Source of the DNA: Nitrososphaerota archaeon
GTDB lineage: Archaea; Thermoproteota; Nitrososphaeria; Nitrososphaerales; UBA183
NCBI GenBank assembly: GCA_027886865.1
Contig: JAPCJR010000016.1
Span: 1 to 48,845 of the forward strand
Direction of reading: 5' to 3'
Length of the DNA stretch: 48,845 nucleotides
The notes under the pieces were generated by a model. It saw only the letters and a program-made list of their open reading frames with translations. It searched no databases and was not told where the DNA came from. The number at the start of each line of letters is the position of its first letter. Position 1 is the stretch's first letter. Made by a program: the position numbers and the translations under genes. Shown in pieces: positions 1-8,084 of the stretch.

Positions 1-11
1 TATATTATCCG
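1..11 (+). promoter_or_regulatory. TATA-like box for the small gene at 36
   Basis: An AT-rich TATATTATCC lies at the very start of the window, about 28-30 bases before the ATG at 36. That is the spacing seen for leaderless archaeal transcripts elsewhere in this window. Anything further upstream is cut off, so this is a positional inference. Confidence 0.4.
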
Positions 12-35
12 GCTGGATATTCCGTTGGGATTCGA

Positions 36-322
36 ATGGGAGAATCGGACGAGGAGATACTCAGGAAAATACGGGAGCTCAGACGCGACCCGGCGAAGTG
101 GGACGCCTACATCGCTTCAAGAGCAGACAAGGTGTTGGACAATTGGCCGAGAAGAGCGACGAGGAAGCACAGTAAGAACTCTTCGAAATCCTCCTAAAGC
201 TCAGGGGGACCGTAGTTCGGCGAGCGATAATCGCCTGGGGGAGAAGTCAGGAAACCTTCGGCGACGAAGTCCTCGCGTTGAACGACATAGATGAAGCGCT
301 GCGCAACAACCGCGCCCCATAA
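36..322 (+). pseudogene. broken small gene (frameshift plus stop), unknown function
   Basis: The intact frame from the ATG at 36 gives only 53 residues, ending with TAA at 195. It begins with a protein-like stretch rich in charged residues (MGESDEEILRKIRELRRD). From about position 140 a different frame looks more protein-like: it reads LAEKSDEEAQ, meets TAA at 173-175, then continues ELFEILLKLRGTVV and on to DEALRNNRAP before TAA at 320. The simplest reading is one ancestral protein of about 95 residues that suffered a frameshift near 135-145 and a nonsense change at 173. The TATA-like box at 1-11 is well placed for the ATG. I recognise no family. Alternatives are a real 53-residue protein, or two tiny genes. 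Confidence 0.35.
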
Positions 323-403
323 AGCTCATCAACGAGGATTGGTTATCTGGAAGCCGGTGGACGCGAATATATCCACGCACCCATATCGGAGACCCCTCCC
401 GCT

Positions 404-1282
404 TCAGAACTTTGCAGCTAACCAAGCATGAACGTCAGGGATTCTGTCAACGAAGAGGCCAAGGTGCCCTTCGTTCTTCTCCAGGTGAGCCTCGGCTCGG
501 GGGATGCGGGAAGCAAACCACTGCCCATGCGAGAAGGGTACGAACTTGTCGTGTTCACCGTGCCAGACTTGGACAGGAATCCTAATCGAAACGGGGTCGA
601 AGTCCCATTTGGGGATGGCGAGGCTATCATCGCACGCCCCCCGTATTCCGGTCTTGTAGGCTTCATGCATCGTGTCGTGCATCCACGACGCCAGTTCATC
701 TGAGGAGAGCGCCATTCTGTCCTCTTCAGACAGCAGGGTTGCGAAGATCTGGGCGAGCTCAAGAGGAGTGGCCTTCAGCATCGAATCAGCGTCCTGTTGG
801 CTCTTCAGTTCCCATTCAGCCTCGTTGGCCAGCATCAGCTTGAAATCTTCGACGTTGAGCTCGCCCATCCCGGCGAACCAATCGATGCCCTCGGCGGGAT
901 ATGGTGCGCACCCCGCCAGGCTGGCGGCGGCTACGACTCGCTTGGGGAGGGCGGCGGCGCACGCCAGGGCGGGAGCTCCTCCGCCAGAGTGACCCCATAC
1001 CGCGACCTTATCCAGCCCCAAGCTGTCCGCGATGGCCGCCACGTCGGCGGCATCGTCAACCATCCTTCGCCCCGGGACAGGGGTGGAATTTCCGTATCCG
1101 GGTCGGTTGTAACTGATTAGCCGAACGTGACGGCGCTCTGCATCGGCGACGTGTGGAGGATAGAAGAGCCTTGAGCTTGGGGTGCCGTACAGGACGAAAA
1201 CGGGTAATCCACGCGGGTCTCCCGCTTCAGAGACCTCGAGCATCCGGCCAGACGACAGGCCGACGTCAAACTCCTTCACCAT
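404..1282 (-). CDS. alpha/beta hydrolase
   Basis: A 292-residue alpha/beta hydrolase-fold protein. The oxyanion-side strand is followed by YGTPSSR. The nucleophile elbow GHSGGG puts the catalytic serine near residue 99, a late acidic motif GEHDKFVP (about 245) supplies the Asp, and NEGHLGLF (about 272) supplies the His. The length is normal for the family and the triad is complete, so it should be active, probably on an ester, epoxide or C-C bond. The sequence does not show which substrate. It has no signal peptide, so it is likely cytoplasmic. The gene lies downstream of the adenylate cyclase gene on the same strand, with about 107 bases between them, so they need not be co-transcribed. Confidence 0.85.
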   Translation of the reverse strand: MVKEFDVGLSSGRMLEVSEAGDPRGLPVFVLYGTPSSRLFYPPHVADAERRHVRLISYNRPGYGNSTPVPGRRMVDDAADVAAIADSLGLDKVAVWGHSGGGAPALACAAALPKRVVAAASLAGCAPYPAEGIDWFAGMGELNVEDFKLMLANEAEWELKSQQDADSMLKATPLELAQIFATLLSEEDRMALSSDELASWMHDTMHEAYKTGIRGACDDSLAIPKWDFDPVSIRIPVQVWHGEHDKFVPFSHGQWFASRIPRAEAHLEKNEGHLGLFVDRIPDVHAWLAAKF

Positions 1283-1389
1283 AGGACGAATCGAGATGCG
1301 AAGGCATTACATGAACTTTCCAGGCGCGAGTGATCAAGACATATCTTCCGTCGAGACAATCACCGGATGTCTCCAGTCAAGAGCGAGTC

Positions 1390-3303
1390 CTAGGCCGGGA
1401 TGCCTACTTTGGCGCAAAACTCCTGAAAGCGAGGGTCCTTTCGCATCTCGGCGTAGAGAGGGTCGATTCTTATGGAGAATGGCCAGGAATGCGTCTCCGC
1501 CTCCCGCATCAGGGCCCTGAATGCCTCGTCGAGGTTACCCAGCGCGGCTTGAATGAACAGCTCGCCGCGGGATATGGAAGACTCGTTCCCGGTGGCGGCC
1601 ACCTCCTTCAGCGAGTCTTCGGCCTGTCTCCTCTTTCCGGCAAGAGCAAACAGCAGACCCTGCGAAACAGCGACCATGGGCTCGCTGGGGTTGACGTCGC
1701 GGGCCGTATCGACCATCTTCTGAGCTTCCTCGAATTGCTTCCTCTCCATGTAATAGTCCGCGGTGGAGAGGTAGACTTTCGGGTCCTTCGGATTGAACTC
1801 CCTCATTCTGGCTAGCACGTCAAGGGCTAGTTCGTCATCGCCAGCCCACGTCGCGGCGTTTGCCAAGAATTCGCCTGTGCCGAAGGACAGAGGGTCGAGC
1901 TCGTAGCCCCTCCTGAACATGAGCAGGGCCTGGCCGGCGGTGCGCATGACGCTATCAAGGACCCCGAGGGACATGTACGCCTCGGACAGGTTCGGGTTGA
2001 TTCGGATTGCAGCCTCGGCCTCGACGAGCGCCGCGTCGAACCGGTCGAACATGAAGTGGGCGCCAGCCATGGCCGCATGTGCCTCAGCGAGCCCCGGGTC
2101 CAGCTCTACAGCCTTTAGCGCCGCGGCCTCGCTCTTCTTAGCCGCCGCCGTGAAGTCCTCGTATCCCGTCACCCCCATCAACCCCCATCCGTCAGCGAGC
2201 CCGGCATATGCGCGGGCGAATTTGGGGTCCTTTGAGATCGCTCTTTGAAGAAGGGTCAGAGTTTCCCTCGCGCTGGCCTCGCTGGTGTCGTAGGAAAGCT
2301 GCATCGCCCTGAGGTACAGAGTGTACGCCTCGACGTCTTTGGTGTCCTTTCCCGTCTCATTGGAGAAGAACCCAGCCGAAAGCGACGCCGCGACCTTGGA
2401 AGCCACGTCGCTCTGTATGGCAAAGATGTCGTCCAGTTTGCTGTCATAGTTCGAGGACCACAGGTGCTCTTCGGTGCGTGGGTCAATCAGCTGGACCGAG
2501 ATCCTGATCCTGTTGCCCGCCTTCCTGACGCTCCCCTCGATCACAGAACCGACTCCCAATTCTGCCGCAATCTCAGAGACCATCTTCTCCTTCCGCTTGT
2601 AGCTCATGACAGACGTCCTTGCGATGACCTTCAGGCCCTTGACCTCGGAGAGCTTTGCTATGAGCTCCTCGGTGAGTCCGTCGGCAAAGTATTCGTCGTT
2701 CGGGTCGGGGCTGATGTTGACGAATGGGAGGACCGCCAGCCGTTCCCTCGGCGCCGACCTTTCCTCAGTCGACCTCCTATTCCCCGTCATCTTGACCTTG
2801 TAGACGCCCAGAGGAAGGTCGACATTCTTCAGCTTCACGTCTCCCACCTTGTCTATCTCGAGCGCGGTCTTGTTCCTTATTTGGTCGAAGACCTGTTGCG
2901 ATATGCAGATGCCTCCGGGCTCGGCGAGCGGCTCGACCCTCGATGCCACGTTGACGGCGTCGCCGAATATGTCATCCGGCCCGTGCACCACGTCGCCGAC
3001 GTGGATCCCTATCCTCAGCTCGAGCCTGCGTGACGGAGCGGCATCTGCGTTACGTTCGGCCATCTTCTTCTGCATCTCGACGGCGCAGATTACGGCCTGG
3101 AGCGCGCTCTTGAACTCAACCAAGAAGGCGTCTCCCATAGTCTTCACCTCTGTTCCCCCGTGGGCAGCGAAAGTGGGACGGAGAAGACGCTGGTGCTCTT
3201 GCAGCAGCTCCAGCGCGAGGGATTCGTCGGTCTGTGAGAGGTGGGTATATCCCACGATGTCCGTGAACATGATCGCTGCGAGCCTCCTCTCACTGTCCGC
3301 CAA
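1390..3303 (-). CDS. class III adenylate cyclase with TolB-like and TPR regions
   Basis: 637 residues in three parts. Residues 5-175 are a class III nucleotide cyclase domain with all expected residues: metal-binding Asp15 (FTDIVGYT) and Asp58 (GDAF), adenine-selecting Lys54 (KTMG) and Asp111 (DIFG), and Asn118 and Arg122 (NVASR) for the transition state. Residues 188-310 match the TolB-like N-terminal domain often found after such cyclases (AVLPFVNISP, FADGLTEELI). The rest, about 330-620, is TPR-like helical repeat. The product should be cAMP. No membrane segment is seen, so it is probably cytosolic. The start is TTG at 3303, with a TATA-like AATTTTATC at 3334-3342. This architecture is common in soil bacteria, so lateral acquisition is possible. 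Confidence 0.9.
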   Translation of the reverse strand: MADSERRLAAIMFTDIVGYTHLSQTDESLALELLQEHQRLLRPTFAAHGGTEVKTMGDAFLVEFKSALQAVICAVEMQKKMAERNADAAPSRRLELRIGIHVGDVVHGPDDIFGDAVNVASRVEPLAEPGGICISQQVFDQIRNKTALEIDKVGDVKLKNVDLPLGVYKVKMTGNRRSTEERSAPRERLAVLPFVNISPDPNDEYFADGLTEELIAKLSEVKGLKVIARTSVMSYKRKEKMVSEIAAELGVGSVIEGSVRKAGNRIRISVQLIDPRTEEHLWSSNYDSKLDDIFAIQSDVASKVAASLSAGFFSNETGKDTKDVEAYTLYLRAMQLSYDTSEASARETLTLLQRAISKDPKFARAYAGLADGWGLMGVTGYEDFTAAAKKSEAAALKAVELDPGLAEAHAAMAGAHFMFDRFDAALVEAEAAIRINPNLSEAYMSLGVLDSVMRTAGQALLMFRRGYELDPLSFGTGEFLANAATWAGDDELALDVLARMREFNPKDPKVYLSTADYYMERKQFEEAQKMVDTARDVNPSEPMVAVSQGLLFALAGKRRQAEDSLKEVAATGNESSISRGELFIQAALGNLDEAFRALMREAETHSWPFSIRIDPLYAEMRKDPRFQEFCAKVGIPA

Positions 3304-3626
3304 AACTGGTCTTTCTCGGCTCAGCGACGTTCAGATAAAATTCTTGCGGACGAACGAACGAGCCAACCGGTCAGGCGCACGAATCGCAATGATGGAGTAG
3401 GACTCAGCCAGAGTCTCGGAACCCAGCAGAGTTTATCGGCAAAGAGTAATAAGCCCACTCTTCGGCGGGTAGATTCGTCGCCGGCGGGAGGTCCTATCCT
3501 TATGGAATTTCGGAAGACCATCTCCGCAGGGACATTTTTCCTAGACGAGGAATCGAAGATGAAGATGAAATATTTCGAAGCGGGACATACGCAAGGACGG
3601 ACGGAATCGACGGAGGAGGACGCACA
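3304..3626. other. gene-poor 323-base stretch
   Basis: The space lies between the divergent cyclase and isochorismatase-like genes. It holds the cyclase TATA-like element (3334-3342, minus strand) and a possible 42-codon reading frame on the plus strand (3502-3630). I saw no tRNA, repeat or further gene. Confidence 0.5.
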
Positions 3627-3630
3627 GTGA
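3502..3630 (+). CDS. possible 42-residue leader protein
   Basis: An ATG at 3502 opens a 42-residue frame beginning MEFRKTISAGTFFLDEES and ending in acidic residues. Its TGA overlaps the GTG start of the isochorismatase-like gene as GTGA, the arrangement seen in translationally coupled genes. No family is recognised. It could equally be a chance frame in the leader, since coding evidence is limited to the overlap and an unremarkable composition. Confidence 0.25.
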   Translation: MEFRKTISAGTFFLDEESKMKMKYFEAGHTQGRTESTEEDAQ

Positions 3631-4184
3631 GCAACGAAACAGCCCTGCTCGTCATCGGCGCGCAGGTGAACAAGTTCGCCACTGGGTCCACGGTCCATGA
3701 TGGCGATACTGTTCTCAAGACCCTCGGCTGGCTGATAACGCGGGCACGGGCCGCTGGCGCCCTCGTGGTCTTTGTGCAGAACAACGGCGGAAAGGGCGAC
3801 GCCGACCAGTTGGGGAGCGCTGGATGGCAGATCCATCCCAGCCTGGCGCCCCAGGCGGGCGATCTGGTACTCCAGAAGTCGACCTCCGACGCGTTCCATC
3901 TGACCCCGCTACAGAAGGAACTCACGCGACGCGGAATCAAGCGCCTTGTTCTCGTCGGTATGCAGTCCCAGGACGGCGTGGACGCCACCTGCCGCCGGGC
4001 TTCGGCACTCGATTACGATGTGACGCTGGTGAGCGACGGGCACAGCACCTACGACACCGACAAGCTCCCGGCCGCCGAAGTGATAGCGAGCCAGAACGCA
4101 AGCCTGAGCGCGGTCGCCAAGGTGGTCGCATCCAGCGCCGTCGATTTCAATCAGGGATTGAAGCAGCGGAGAAACTTCGCGTAA
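3627..4184 (+). CDS. isochorismatase-fold protein, probably catalytically dead
   Basis: 185 residues with the complete layout of the isochorismatase/cysteine hydrolase family, but with broken active-site motifs. The family normally has a catalytic Asp in a VIDxQ motif; here it reads VIGAQ, Gly at residue 11 (codon GGC, 3657-3659). The catalytic Cys normally sits before VD in a YCVDTTCRRA-like stretch; here it is DGVDATCRRA, Gly at residue 117 (GGC, 3975-3977). The third residue, Lys84 (LQKSTSDAF), is kept, as are the downstream YDVTLVSDGHST motif and overall length. Each change needs one base. A binding or regulatory role, or a recently inactivated enzyme, fits better than hydrolysis. The start is GTG. 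Confidence 0.8.
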   Translation: MSNETALLVIGAQVNKFATGSTVHDGDTVLKTLGWLITRARAAGALVVFVQNNGGKGDADQLGSAGWQIHPSLAPQAGDLVLQKSTSDAFHLTPLQKELTRRGIKRLVLVGMQSQDGVDATCRRASALDYDVTLVSDGHSTYDTDKLPAAEVIASQNASLSAVAKVVASSAVDFNQGLKQRRNFA

Positions 4185-4253
4185 CCGCCCCACAATCAAC
4201 TGTCGAATTAACATCTTTCCCGTCCGTCTCCCTTAAATCCAAGCGAGGAGACG

Positions 4254-5834
4254 ATGCGCATGAAAATATTGCAAGATTCTACCCCTACCTCTTCCTTGGA
4301 GGGCGACCTGCTCGAAGCCTTCGACAGGGAGATCTGGAGCAAGGTCCCTCATGAACAGGGCGGGAGAGTGGTAAACGGCTCTCCGCTGGTCGACCTTACG
4401 CAGTTGCTCAAGGACGGCGCGAAGGAGGTCTACGGGCTCGACTTCTCGGACGAGGGGTTAGTGGTCTTCGGGAAGCTCGAGGCCGGGCTGCCCGGAGGTT
4501 CGGTGAAGACGAGGCCAGCAGTGCAGATAGTGCGGGACGCGATGGTCTCGGGCAGGCTCAGAAGAGGGCAGGTAGTCTTCGAGGCCACCTCGGGGAACTT
4601 CGGCATAGCCCTCGGACAGCTTTCGAAGTTGGGCCTGAAGGTGGTTGCGCTCGTCTCCAGGAAGCTACAGGAGGGCGTGCTGGAGGAGCTGGAAAGGAGC
4701 GGCGTGAAGACGGTCGACCTCGACGTCGACATCTGCCCGGCGCCGGGTGTGCAGATGGACCCTAACCTGCTCGTGGCGAAGATAGTCGCCTCCAACATGC
4801 GCGAGAGGTTACAGGAGATTGGACTGGAACTCAAGCCGTTCGACGATTCAAGGTCTAAGGTCGAGGAGCTCCTTGCGAGGCAGAACGTCATCAACCTCGC
4901 CAAGGCGCTCGCTGAAGCATACGGAGGGTTCTGTCCTGCGCAGTACGAGAACGAGCTCAACCCCATGGCGCACGAGAGCGTCACCGGCCCGGAGATGGAG
5001 CAGCAGTTGCACGCGCTCGGGCGATCCCTCTCTGACTTCAACGTTATGTGCGCGTTCGGGACCGGCGGGACGTCCACGGGGCTCAGCAGATTCATGCAGA
5101 AGAGATATGGCAAGAAGGGTGTCCACGTAGTCTTTCCCCGGGAGGGACAGGACGTGGCGGGCATAAGGACCAGGGCCAAGGCCGAGGGGCTGGCATTCTA
5201 CCAGCCTGACGCGTACGCGGGTCAACACGACGTCGACTTCGAGCAGGCCAAGAGGCTGCTCGTGTACCTGGCCAAGAAGAAGGGGCTAAACATCGGCGAG
5301 AGTAGCGCCCTAGCGCTCTACGCCGTCATCCAGATGATCAACTTCGGCGTCCGGGGTAACTACCTGGTGGTCCTGGCAGACGGAGTCGAGAAGTACGAGC
5401 GAACGTTGGGACCTGATGGCGAGGAGAGCATCGAAGGCAAGCTCGAAGTCACCCTCGAGCAGGCCAAGGCCCATCTGGGCGAGTATGGAGCGGTGGTCTG
5501 GACCCACCCGGGCTATGCGCCCAACGACGAAGGGGCGAAGCTCGTAGTATCGGCGCTAGGCGGCGGGAAGAACAGTGCGGCGCTCGAGGTCGCTAGTCCA
5601 ACTGACGTGGCACGGGCTGTGACGAGTCGGCAGGTTCCTACAGGACTGATGCAAATAGTCGACAACCGGCCGGGCAGGGTCCTGCTCGTCTGCATGTCAG
5701 GAAACACCTCGCTGCGGGTGGCCCAGCTGCTCTCCGAGAAGGGGATCAAGAGCCAGAGCCTCATGGGCGGGATTACAGGCCTTGCCCAAGGCAGCGGCAG
5801 ACCCGTCCTTGCGCTGGTAAAGCCTGCGGCCTAG
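4254..5834 (+). CDS. PLP-dependent cysteine synthase-like protein with rhodanese-like tail
   Basis: 526 residues. Residues 40-390 form a fold-type II PLP enzyme of the cysteine synthase/threonine synthase group. GGSVKTR places the PLP lysine at 85, TSGNFG (112-117) binds the substrate carboxylate and PLP oxygen, and the glycine loop GTGGTS (269-274) holds the phosphate. Residues about 395-526 look like a rhodanese-type domain, with Cys480 in CMSGNTS as the likely sulfur-carrying cysteine. The fusion suggests moving sulfur in or out of a cysteine-type substrate on one polypeptide; this is inference from the domains. Starts at 4254 or two codons later are both possible. The 3' end overlaps the convergent carbonic anhydrase gene by four bases. 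Confidence 0.85.
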   Translation: MRMKILQDSTPTSSLEGDLLEAFDREIWSKVPHEQGGRVVNGSPLVDLTQLLKDGAKEVYGLDFSDEGLVVFGKLEAGLPGGSVKTRPAVQIVRDAMVSGRLRRGQVVFEATSGNFGIALGQLSKLGLKVVALVSRKLQEGVLEELERSGVKTVDLDVDICPAPGVQMDPNLLVAKIVASNMRERLQEIGLELKPFDDSRSKVEELLARQNVINLAKALAEAYGGFCPAQYENELNPMAHESVTGPEMEQQLHALGRSLSDFNVMCAFGTGGTSTGLSRFMQKRYGKKGVHVVFPREGQDVAGIRTRAKAEGLAFYQPDAYAGQHDVDFEQAKRLLVYLAKKKGLNIGESSALALYAVIQMINFGVRGNYLVVLADGVEKYERTLGPDGEESIEGKLEVTLEQAKAHLGEYGAVVWTHPGYAPNDEGAKLVVSALGGGKNSAALEVASPTDVARAVTSRQVPTGLMQIVDNRPGRVLLVCMSGNTSLRVAQLLSEKGIKSQSLMGGITGLAQGSGRPVLALVKPAA

Positions 5835-6325
5835 CCGGCCACTTCGCGCAGTCGCCCGGTCTTCACATCGTACACGAAGCCCCGGATGTGGTCTTTTCGG
5901 CTGATGAAGGGGCTCGCTTTGATCCTGGCTATGCTCTGAAGGACATCACCCTCAACGTCGGGAAAGGCCTCCAAGGCGAACGACGGTCTGATCCCCGTCT
6001 CTGCCTGGATCTTCTTCTTCACGTCGTCGTCAGAGAATGTGACCATGCCGCAGTCCGTATGGTGGATGAGGACTATCTCCTCCGTCCCCAAGAGGCGCTG
6101 AGATATCAGGAGCGAGCGAATCGCGTCGTCGGTGGCGACTCCTCCAGCGTTTCTGATCACGTGTGCTTCTCCTTCTTCGAGGCCGAGAATCTTGTGCACA
6201 TCGAGTCTGGCGTCCATGCATGCAAGGACGGCAAGCTTCTTGCTTGGCGGGAGCGCAAGGTTCCCTTTCTTGAAGCTCTTAGCGTGCGCAGCATTGTTCT
6301 TCAGTAGTTGGTCGGTCTGCGTCAT
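5831..6325 (-). CDS. beta-carbonic anhydrase
   Basis: 164 residues from the ATG at 6325. The zinc and catalytic motifs of beta-class carbonic anhydrases are present: Cys36-x-Asp38-x-Arg40 (CMDAR), and His89-x2-Cys92 (HTDC). It should interconvert CO2 and bicarbonate in the cytoplasm. The length matches the short archaeal beta-class enzymes such as the Methanothermobacter Cab type. A TTG at 6340 would add five residues. The ATG is preferred because a strong TATA box is centred 26 bases upstream of it, as expected for a leaderless mRNA. Confidence 0.92.
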   Translation of the reverse strand: MTQTDQLLKNNAAHAKSFKKGNLALPPSKKLAVLACMDARLDVHKILGLEEGEAHVIRNAGGVATDDAIRSLLISQRLLGTEEIVLIHHTDCGMVTFSDDDVKKKIQAETGIRPSFALEAFPDVEGDVLQSIARIKASPFISRKDHIRGFVYDVKTGRLREVAG

Positions 6326-6345
6326 GGGGAAAATCGACAACGACC

Positions 6346-6358
6346 GTTATATAATAAT
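6346..6358 (-). promoter_or_regulatory. TATA box of the carbonic anhydrase gene
   Basis: The minus-strand reading ATTATTATATAAC is centred near 6351, 26 bases before the ATG at 6325. It is one of the clearest TATA boxes in the window and predicts transcription starting at the ATG. Confidence 0.7.
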
Positions 6359-6368
6359 GCCTGAAAGT

Positions 6369-6392
6369 AATATTCTCTAGGGAATGAATATT
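6369..6392. promoter_or_regulatory. 24-base palindrome upstream of carbonic anhydrase
   Basis: AATATTC (6369-6375) and GAATATT (6386-6392) form a perfect 7-base inverted repeat with a 10-base spacer. It sits just upstream of the TATA box, about 44 to 67 bases before the ATG. That position fits an activator site. It could also be part of a transcript end for the exported-protein gene that finishes at 6452 on the same strand. Confidence 0.45.
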
Positions 6393-6451
6393 CGTATCGG
6401 ACTTATCCATTAGCGGCTCAGAAAGAGTACAAAGCTCAACGAGATTTGGGC

Positions 6452-7411
6452 TTAGTACGAATACGTCCACATCGTGCACCACCCGCCGGAGCACGTCGGT
6501 TTCGTGTTATAGTGGTAGGACAGGTTGTTACTTTCTCCGGTGCTCGCCCCTATCTCCCCTGCGACGAACGGGTTGCCAGGCTTGTAGACGCCGGTCAGTA
6601 CGTTGACGTCCGGGGTTGAAGTCCCCTTAAAGATGGTAAGCTTAGAAGAGCTACCGTACCCCAGGGTCGTCCCCGTCACACTCTTCCAGTTGCTCGCCAG
6701 ACCTAGGCTGTCAGACTCGCTGTTGTACCAGCAATCTGTCCGGGTGTTCAGACAGAACTGGACGCCCACGAGGCCTCCATATGCCCAGCCATTCATGTAG
6801 CCACTGCTTATGCTCGAGAGGGATATCAGCGGGAGGTTTTGGCAGTCGTTGTTGTAGCTCTGCGTCGTGACATCGTTGGTCCAGATGCACAGATAGTCGT
6901 TGCCTGAGCTTGGGTCGTTTTGCAGTGTGAACTGGACCGCATAGTTGTTCCCGCTGACGGAGAAGCCGTTGGTGTTGGCCTGGATGCTGTAAGCACCCGA
7001 TCCCTGTCCCGAATCGCTGTCCCCGTAGGGGACGTACGGGAAGACGTCGACGTAGCCGTAGTTGATGTCCTTCTTGGAGCCTTCTCCCGTCACTACAGAC
7101 GTCCCTCCCTCCGTGGGATGCGGTATGGTCGACGCGATGCTAGGGGGAGTGCATTGCTTCTGCACCCAAGAAGATTGAGACGCGACATACCTGAAACATC
7201 CTACGGCCGTGGGGGTGTTCGACGGATTAATCGGGTACTGCGAAGGCGAAGGATGTGTAGGCCTTGGCGACGACGGGGCGCCCGACACTGTTGGTGTCTG
7301 CATTGCCCCGGAGAAGAGTATCAGCGTCATGAGAGCGATTGCTGATATTGTCAAGCGATTTGCACGCGTCGTCAAAAAATTATTCCTCTGCTTGCTGAAA
7401 AACCCAGGCAA
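6452..7411 (-). CDS. exported cysteine-containing protein of unknown function
   Basis: 319 residues. A basic N-terminus, then a hydrophobic segment (about 20-38, [15 protein letters not shown]) and small residues, look like a signal peptide. A Pro/Ser/Thr-rich linker follows (40-70). The mature part is rich in Tyr, Ser, Asn and Gly and carries several cysteines (CFRYV, WVQKQC, DYLCIW, NNDCQN, VQFCLN, TDCWYN, and CSGGWC near the end), suggesting disulfides outside the cell. There is no C-terminal anchor, so it is probably secreted. I recognise no family with confidence. The start is TTG at 7411, with a TATA-like box centred 28 bases upstream. Confidence 0.75.
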   Translation of the reverse strand: MPGFFSKQRNNFLTTRANRLTISAIALMTLILFSGAMQTPTVSGAPSSPRPTHPSPSQYPINPSNTPTAVGCFRYVASQSSWVQKQCTPPSIASTIPHPTEGGTSVVTGEGSKKDINYGYVDVFPYVPYGDSDSGQGSGAYSIQANTNGFSVSGNNYAVQFTLQNDPSSGNDYLCIWTNDVTTQSYNNDCQNLPLISLSSISSGYMNGWAYGGLVGVQFCLNTRTDCWYNSESDSLGLASNWKSVTGTTLGYGSSSKLTIFKGTSTPDVNVLTGVYKPGNPFVAGEIGASTGESNNLSYHYNTKPTCSGGWCTMWTYSY

Positions 7412-7433
7412 CTGCTTCGTGCGATTCAGACGC

Positions 7434-7446
7434 CGATAAATATCAT
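7434..7446 (-). promoter_or_regulatory. TATA-like box of the exported protein gene
   Basis: On the minus strand this reads ATGATATTTATCG, centred near 7439, about 28 bases before the TTG start at 7411. It supports that start choice. Confidence 0.5.
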
Positions 7447-7558
7447 TCTGTCTTGTTCACCCAAACCGGGGGGCCATCCGGCCCCTTCTCGTCTTGGCCG
7501 ACGTTGGTGGGCATATGCGTGCGGCCCCCAGTCCCAACTTGGGAGACATTTTGGCCAA

Positions 7559-7568
7559 GCCTTATACG
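7559..7568 (+). promoter_or_regulatory. TATA-like box of msrB
   Basis: GCCTTATACG is centred about 27 bases before the ATG at 7592, the leaderless spacing. Confidence 0.5.
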
Positions 7569-7591
7569 ATTCCAAAGAGCCTTTTTCCGAC

Positions 7592-7978
7592 ATGCTAAAG
7601 GAAGAGAAGGCAAAGCTCAAGCTCCGCCTGACGCCTAAGCAATACAACGTCTGCGTAAACAAAGGGACCGAGATGCCGTTCACAGGAGAGTATTGGGACA
7701 GCCACGAAGCGGGGGTCTATCAGTGCGTGGTCTGCGGGAACCCTCTCTTCGACTCGCATACCAAATTCGACTCCGGGACGGGCTGGCCGAGCTTCTGGGA
7801 ACCCATCAAGAAAGAGGGCGTGAAGGAGGAGTCGGACGGTAGCTTCTTCATGCGCAGGACGGAGGCCCAGTGCGCGAATTGCGGCTCGCATCTTGGCCAC
7901 GTCTTCAAAGACGGCCCGGCGCCAACCGGACTCAGATACTGCATAAACTCCGCATCCCTGAAAAGGGTCGAAAAGTAG
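7592..7978 (+). CDS. msrB: peptide methionine-R-sulfoxide reductase
   Basis: 128 residues covering the whole MsrB fold. It reduces methionine-R-sulfoxide in proteins. Four zinc cysteines are present (CVVC at 45/48 and CANC at 94/97), together with the substrate-pocket motif GTGWPSFW (62-69), the conserved HLGHVF (100-105) and the catalytic cysteine 117 in RYCINS. It is cytoplasmic, with no signal peptide. An ATG start with a well-placed TATA box indicates its own promoter. Together with the universal stress, OsmC and carbonic anhydrase genes in the window it fits an oxidative-stress repertoire. Confidence 0.96.
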   Translation: MLKEEKAKLKLRLTPKQYNVCVNKGTEMPFTGEYWDSHEAGVYQCVVCGNPLFDSHTKFDSGTGWPSFWEPIKKEGVKEESDGSFFMRRTEAQCANCGSHLGHVFKDGPAPTGLRYCINSASLKRVEK

Positions 7979-7983
7979 CAGCG

Positions 7984-8021
7984 CCGGAGAGGGAACCCAC
8001 CTCGCGCCGGGCCCGTTTTTT
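7984..8021 (+). terminator. probable msrB transcript end
   Basis: A GC-rich stretch ending in CGGGCCCG runs into six T residues (8016-8021), 38-43 bases after the msrB stop codon. T-runs terminate transcription in archaea; a hairpin is not clearly needed. Confidence 0.45.
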
Positions 8022-8084
8022 CATTCGAGTCTCAGTGTAAGAGTTCTCTTATTAGGAATGGGTCGATGGCCCCTTCTTCATCCT

